From: Synechococcus sp. CS-1332
GTDB taxonomy: Bacteria > Cyanobacteriota > Cyanobacteriia > PCC-6307 > Cyanobiaceae
Direction of reading: 5' to 3'
Length of the DNA stretch: 64,000 nt
NCBI RefSeq assembly: GCF_025127995.1
Contig: NZ_JAHLYP010000042.1
Coordinates: 148,424 to 212,423 of the forward strand
The stretch's first letter is position 1. Each line of letters opens with the position of its first letter. The notes below the pieces were generated by a model that saw nothing but the letters and a program-made list of their open reading frames with translations, had not been told where the DNA came from and did not search any database. Shown in pieces: positions 61,411-64,000 of the stretch. Position numbers and translations under genes: made by a program.

Positions 61411-62859
61411 GTGAGCCCCGTCACTTCTGAGCTAGAGAGGCATCGCCGCCGGCAGCCACCCGTGACGCCCCAGGACCCCCTGCGCCCAGCTGCCCTGTCC
61501 TCGCTGTTGCGCTTCCAGCTGTCCGCCGGCTGGGGCAGGCAGGCCCTGCTGCTGGCCGGGGGAGTACTGGGGGGCGAATTGATGCTGCGGTCGCTGCCCG
61601 GGGAAGGCTGGGGCCTGATGGGAGTGGCGGGGATCGCCGCGGGCTGGTGGTGGCTGGGGCGGCGACCGTCCCGGTTGACGACGCCCCGGTTGCCCAGCAG
61701 CTTCGAGGCCTGGCTGCGGCGCTGCGACGATCTGCTGCGGCAGTTTGAGCGGCTGGAGGTCGAGCCCGGCGAGGGCCAGGCGCGGCGCCGGGCGGGACTG
61801 GCGGCCCTGCGCGAAGAAGGGGCCAGATCAGGCCTGCAGCTGGCCCTGGTGGGCTGCGTCGCCCCGGACGCCGCCTGGGCGCCCCAACTGCAGCAAGCCC
61901 TGCGCGGCCCGCTGGCCCTGAGCCTGCGCTGGGGCCATGCCCTGCCGGCGGTGAGCCAGGAGCGCCGCTGGCCCGACGGGCTGGCCGCCGCGGACGTGGT
62001 GCTGTTCCAGCTGATGACCCCCCTGCGGGCGGCCGATCTCCGCTGGCTCGAGGCGGTGCCCGCGGGTCAACCCGTCTGGCTGCTGGTGCAACCGGACGCT
62101 CCCAGCGATCCTCAGGCCCTGGCGGCCGAATTGGCTTCCCAGTGGCCGGCCGCCGTCCCGGAGCGGCTGCTTCCCTGGGATGGCAACCCCGAAACCCTGA
62201 CCGACAGCCTGCAGCCCCTGGGCCGCTGGCTGAACAGCGAAGCGGCTGCCCTGCGGCGGGCCACCCCGCTGCGACGCAGCGAGGAGCTGCACCGCCACTG
62301 GCAGGCGGACCTGGAGCGCCTGCGGCGGCAACAGCTCGTGCAGCTGCAGCGGCGCACCCAGTGGCTGGTGGCGGCGGGGGTGTTCGCCGCCCCCTTGCCC
62401 TCGCTCGATCTGGTGGTGCTGGCGGCGGCCAACGGACTGATGCTCCAGGAAATGGCCCGTCTCTGGGACTGCCCCTGGAATGCGGAACAGCTGAAGGCCG
62501 CCGCCGTCGAGCTGGCCAAGGCCTCGCTGCTGCTGGGGGTGGTGGAGTGGAGCAGCCAGGCCCTGTCGGCGGCGGTGCGCCTCCACGGCGCCACCTGGCT
62601 GGTGGGTGGGGCGCTCCAGGCCCTCAGTGCGGCCTACCTCACCAGGGTGGTGAGCCATGCCATGGCCGATGTGCTGGCGCTCTCGGCTGGCGTGGAGGCG
62701 CCGGACCTGGAGCGCATCAAGCGGGAGGCGCCCCTGCTGGTGGCACGGGCGGCCGAGGCCGAAAAGCTCGACTGGCCGGGGTTCCTGCAGCAGGGACGCG
62801 ACTGGCTCGGCCAGCAGCTGGCACCGCCGGCGAGCGGCTCGCTGCCCGCCAGCTCATAA
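61411..62859 (+). CDS. DUF697 (YcjF-like) membrane protein with a degenerate GTPase region
   Basis: 482 residues from GTG 61411, with AAAGGAGG at 61392-61399. N-terminal membrane segment (ALLLAGGVLGGELMLR and AGIAAGWWWLG). A central region resembles a Ras-like GTPase in spacing: LQLALVGCVAPDAAWAPQL at about 143-160 where GxxxxGKS is expected, and ADVVLFQLMTPLRAAD and PVWLLVQPD strands. No Walker A Gly-Lys-Ser is present. The C-terminus is DUF697 with AAGVFAAPLPSLDLVVLAAA, AAAVELAKASLLLGVVEWSS and two to three hydrophobic helices. Probably a pseudo-GTPase membrane protein. Confidence 0.78.
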   Translation: MSPVTSELERHRRRQPPVTPQDPLRPAALSSLLRFQLSAGWGRQALLLAGGVLGGELMLRSLPGEGWGLMGVAGIAAGWWWLGRRPSRLTTPRLPSSFEAWLRRCDDLLRQFERLEVEPGEGQARRRAGLAALREEGARSGLQLALVGCVAPDAAWAPQLQQALRGPLALSLRWGHALPAVSQERRWPDGLAAADVVLFQLMTPLRAADLRWLEAVPAGQPVWLLVQPDAPSDPQALAAELASQWPAAVPERLLPWDGNPETLTDSLQPLGRWLNSEAAALRRATPLRRSEELHRHWQADLERLRRQQLVQLQRRTQWLVAAGVFAAPLPSLDLVVLAAANGLMLQEMARLWDCPWNAEQLKAAAVELAKASLLLGVVEWSSQALSAAVRLHGATWLVGGALQALSAAYLTRVVSHAMADVLALSAGVEAPDLERIKREAPLLVARAAEAEKLDWPGFLQQGRDWLGQQLAPPASGSLPASS

Positions 62860-62868
62860 AGAATGTTC

Positions 62869-62890
62869 ATGAAGTCCCTTCATCACTTTT
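62869..62890 (+). terminator. Possible weak terminator after the DUF697 gene
   Basis: ATGAAG, loop TCC, CTTCAT, then CACTTTT. A 6-base perfect stem with a short T-run at 62887-62890, 9 bases after the stop of the DUF697 gene and 126 bases before psbA. Weak by the usual standards. Confidence 0.35.
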
Positions 62891-62968
62891 CATTGCGCGC
62901 CAGCTCGATTGCCTGAAGGATCATTGCGGGATCGCTGGATCCAGGAAGGCGTTACTTAATGTGTATCG

Positions 62969-62985
62969 ACCTCCCTTGTGGAGGT
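62969..62985 (+). promoter_or_regulatory. Hairpin in the psbA leader
   Basis: ACCTCC, 5-base loop, GGAGGT: a 6-base stem 31 bases before the psbA ATG that hides a GGAGG-type sequence. Just upstream AGGAAGG (62943-62949) sits nine bases before an ATG at 62959 that opens an out-of-frame ORF overlapping psbA. The psbA ATG itself has no evident ribosome binding site. Transcript start not determined; the region also carries a CTGGATCCAG palindrome (62935-62944). Confidence 0.4.
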
Positions 62986-63016
62986 ATTTCTGAACTCTTC
63001 CACCCGTCTTACTTCC

Positions 63017-64000
63017 ATGACCACTGCCATCCGCAGCGGCCGCTCCGGAAGCTGGGAAAGCTTCTGCAGCTGGGTCACCTCCACCAACAACCGCATCTAT
63101 GTCGGTTGGTTCGGTGTGCTGATGATCCCCTGCCTGCTGGCCGCCGCCATCTGCTTCATCGTCGCCTTCATCGCGGCGCCCTCCGTCGACATCGACGGCA
63201 TCCGTGAGCCCGTCGCCGGCTCCCTGATCCAGGGAAACAACATCATCTCCGGTGCCGTTGTTCCTTCGAGCAACGCCATCGGCCTGCACCTCTACCCCAT
63301 CTGGGAAGCCGCCAGCCTCGACGAGTGGCTGTACAACGGTGGTCCTTACCAGCTGGTGGTCTTCCACTTCCTGATCGGCATCTCGGCCTACATGGGCCGC
63401 CAGTGGGAGCTCTCCTACCGCCTGGGCATGCGCCCCTGGATCTGCGTCGCTTACTCCGCTCCCCTCTCGGCGGCCTTCGCGGTGTTCCTGATCTATCCCT
63501 TCGGTCAGGGGTCCTTCTCCGACGGCATGCCCCTGGGGATCAGCGGCACCTTCAACTTCATGCTGGTGTTCCAGGCCGAGCACAACATCCTGATGCACCC
63601 CTTCCACATGCTGGGTGTGGCGGGTGTGTTCGGCGGCTCCCTGTTCTCCGCCATGCACGGTTCCCTGGTCACCAGCTCCCTGGTGCGTGAGACCACCGAA
63701 ACCGAGTCGCAGAACTATGGCTACAAGTTCGGCCAGGAAGAGGAGACCTACAACATCGTGGCTGCCCACGGGTACTTCGGTCGCCTGATCTTCCAGTACG
63801 CCTCGTTCAACAACAGCCGCAGCCTCCACTTCTTCCTGGCGGCCTGGCCGGTGGTCGGCATCTGGTTCACCGCCCTGGGCGTGAGCACGATGGCCTTCAA
63901 CCTGAACGGCTTCAACTTCAACCAGTCGATCCTGGATGGCCAGGGCCGGGTGATCAACACCTGGGCCGACGTGCTCAACCGTGCCGGTCTGGGCATGGAA
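63017..64000 (+). CDS. psbA: Photosystem II D1 protein (3' end outside window)
   Basis: First 328 of about 359 residues. D1 binds the primary photosystem II cofactors, including the QB plastoquinone, P680 and the Mn cluster ligands. Visible marks: [20 protein letters not shown], the redox Tyr region, [39 protein letters not shown] and the QB loop [20 protein letters not shown]. The residue equivalent to 130 is Gln (MGRQ), as in the low-light D1:1 form. The N-terminus is one residue shorter than in model strains. The carboxy-terminal processing site is outside the window. Confidence 0.98.
   Translation, partial: MTTAIRSGRSGSWESFCSWVTSTNNRIYVGWFGVLMIPCLLAAAICFIVAFIAAPSVDIDGIREPVAGSLIQGNNIISGAVVPSSNAIGLHLYPIWEAASLDEWLYNGGPYQLVVFHFLIGISAYMGRQWELSYRLGMRPWICVAYSAPLSAAFAVFLIYPFGQGSFSDGMPLGISGTFNFMLVFQAEHNILMHPFHMLGVAGVFGGSLFSAMHGSLVTSSLVRETTETESQNYGYKFGQEEETYNIVAAHGYFGRLIFQYASFNNSRSLHFFLAAWPVVGIWFTALGVSTMAFNLNGFNFNQSILDGQGRVINTWADVLNRAGLGME

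Noticed and set aside
60410..61414. 334-codon plus-strand frame near trpS
   Set aside because: Opposite the two unknown minus-strand genes, with poor composition; those minus-strand genes are better supported by coupling to trpS.

Overview
The window looks like chromosome from a GC-rich unicellular picocyanobacterium of the Cyanobium/Synechococcus type. Evidence: psbA (photosystem II D1), ndhD, a PAM68 photosystem II assembly factor, solanesyl diphosphate synthase, several small families found mainly in cyanobacteria (DUF1816, DUF3288, DUF2605, DUF1350), gatA and a TGS-less threonyl-tRNA synthetase. Gene density is very high. Neighbours often share 1-4 bases at stop/start (ATGA, GTGA, TGATG), several convergent pairs overlap at their 3' ends, and GTG or TTG starts are common.

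Layout: 0-11.5 kb holds information and repair genes (umuC 3' end, a degenerate GGDEF protein, dnaG, ruvA, rpsO, dnaE) with two transporters, a lipoprotein and pam68. 11.5-15.8 kb, between dnaE and gatA, is the clearest accessory stretch. It holds an oleate hydratase, decayed reading frames, a membrane-anchored coiled-coil protein, a secreted protein and a SnoaL-like protein, and parts of it drop to about 45% GC (27 of 60 bases in two lines counted) against 67-75% in sampled core genes. 15.8-23 kb is a minus-strand run: trpD-carA, then STAS, mini-RNase III, an rRNA methyltransferase with an Arg/Gly-rich extension, DUF1816 and gatA. 23-27 kb carries an ABC exporter, msrA, a chain of three small overlapping genes and tRNA-Pro with a strong terminator.

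27-42 kb holds a DEDDh exonuclease, PrxQ, acs, a minus-strand run comB-nit-amidase-murI-sds, then ubiD with an Rrf2-type regulator and a ubiG-like methyltransferase pseudogene with three in-frame stops. 42-58 kb has aroA, glmU, a VOC/TspO pair, a VTT-flavin disulfide reductase fusion coupled to NDH-2, an M3 peptidase, ndhD, thrB, glk and thrS. 58-64 kb ends with a phage-endolysin-like muramidase whose possible start codon lies in a long hairpin, trpS with two uncharacterised genes, a DUF697 protein lacking a P-loop, and psbA cut by the window end.

Most of the window is ordinary core metabolism. I found no CRISPR array, complete insertion sequence, prophage or recognisable defence island. The parts best worth a second look are the dnaE-gatA insertion, the two pseudogene regions, the muramidase start hairpin, the structured trpD leader, the pseudo-GTPase DUF697 protein and the fusion/extension proteins.
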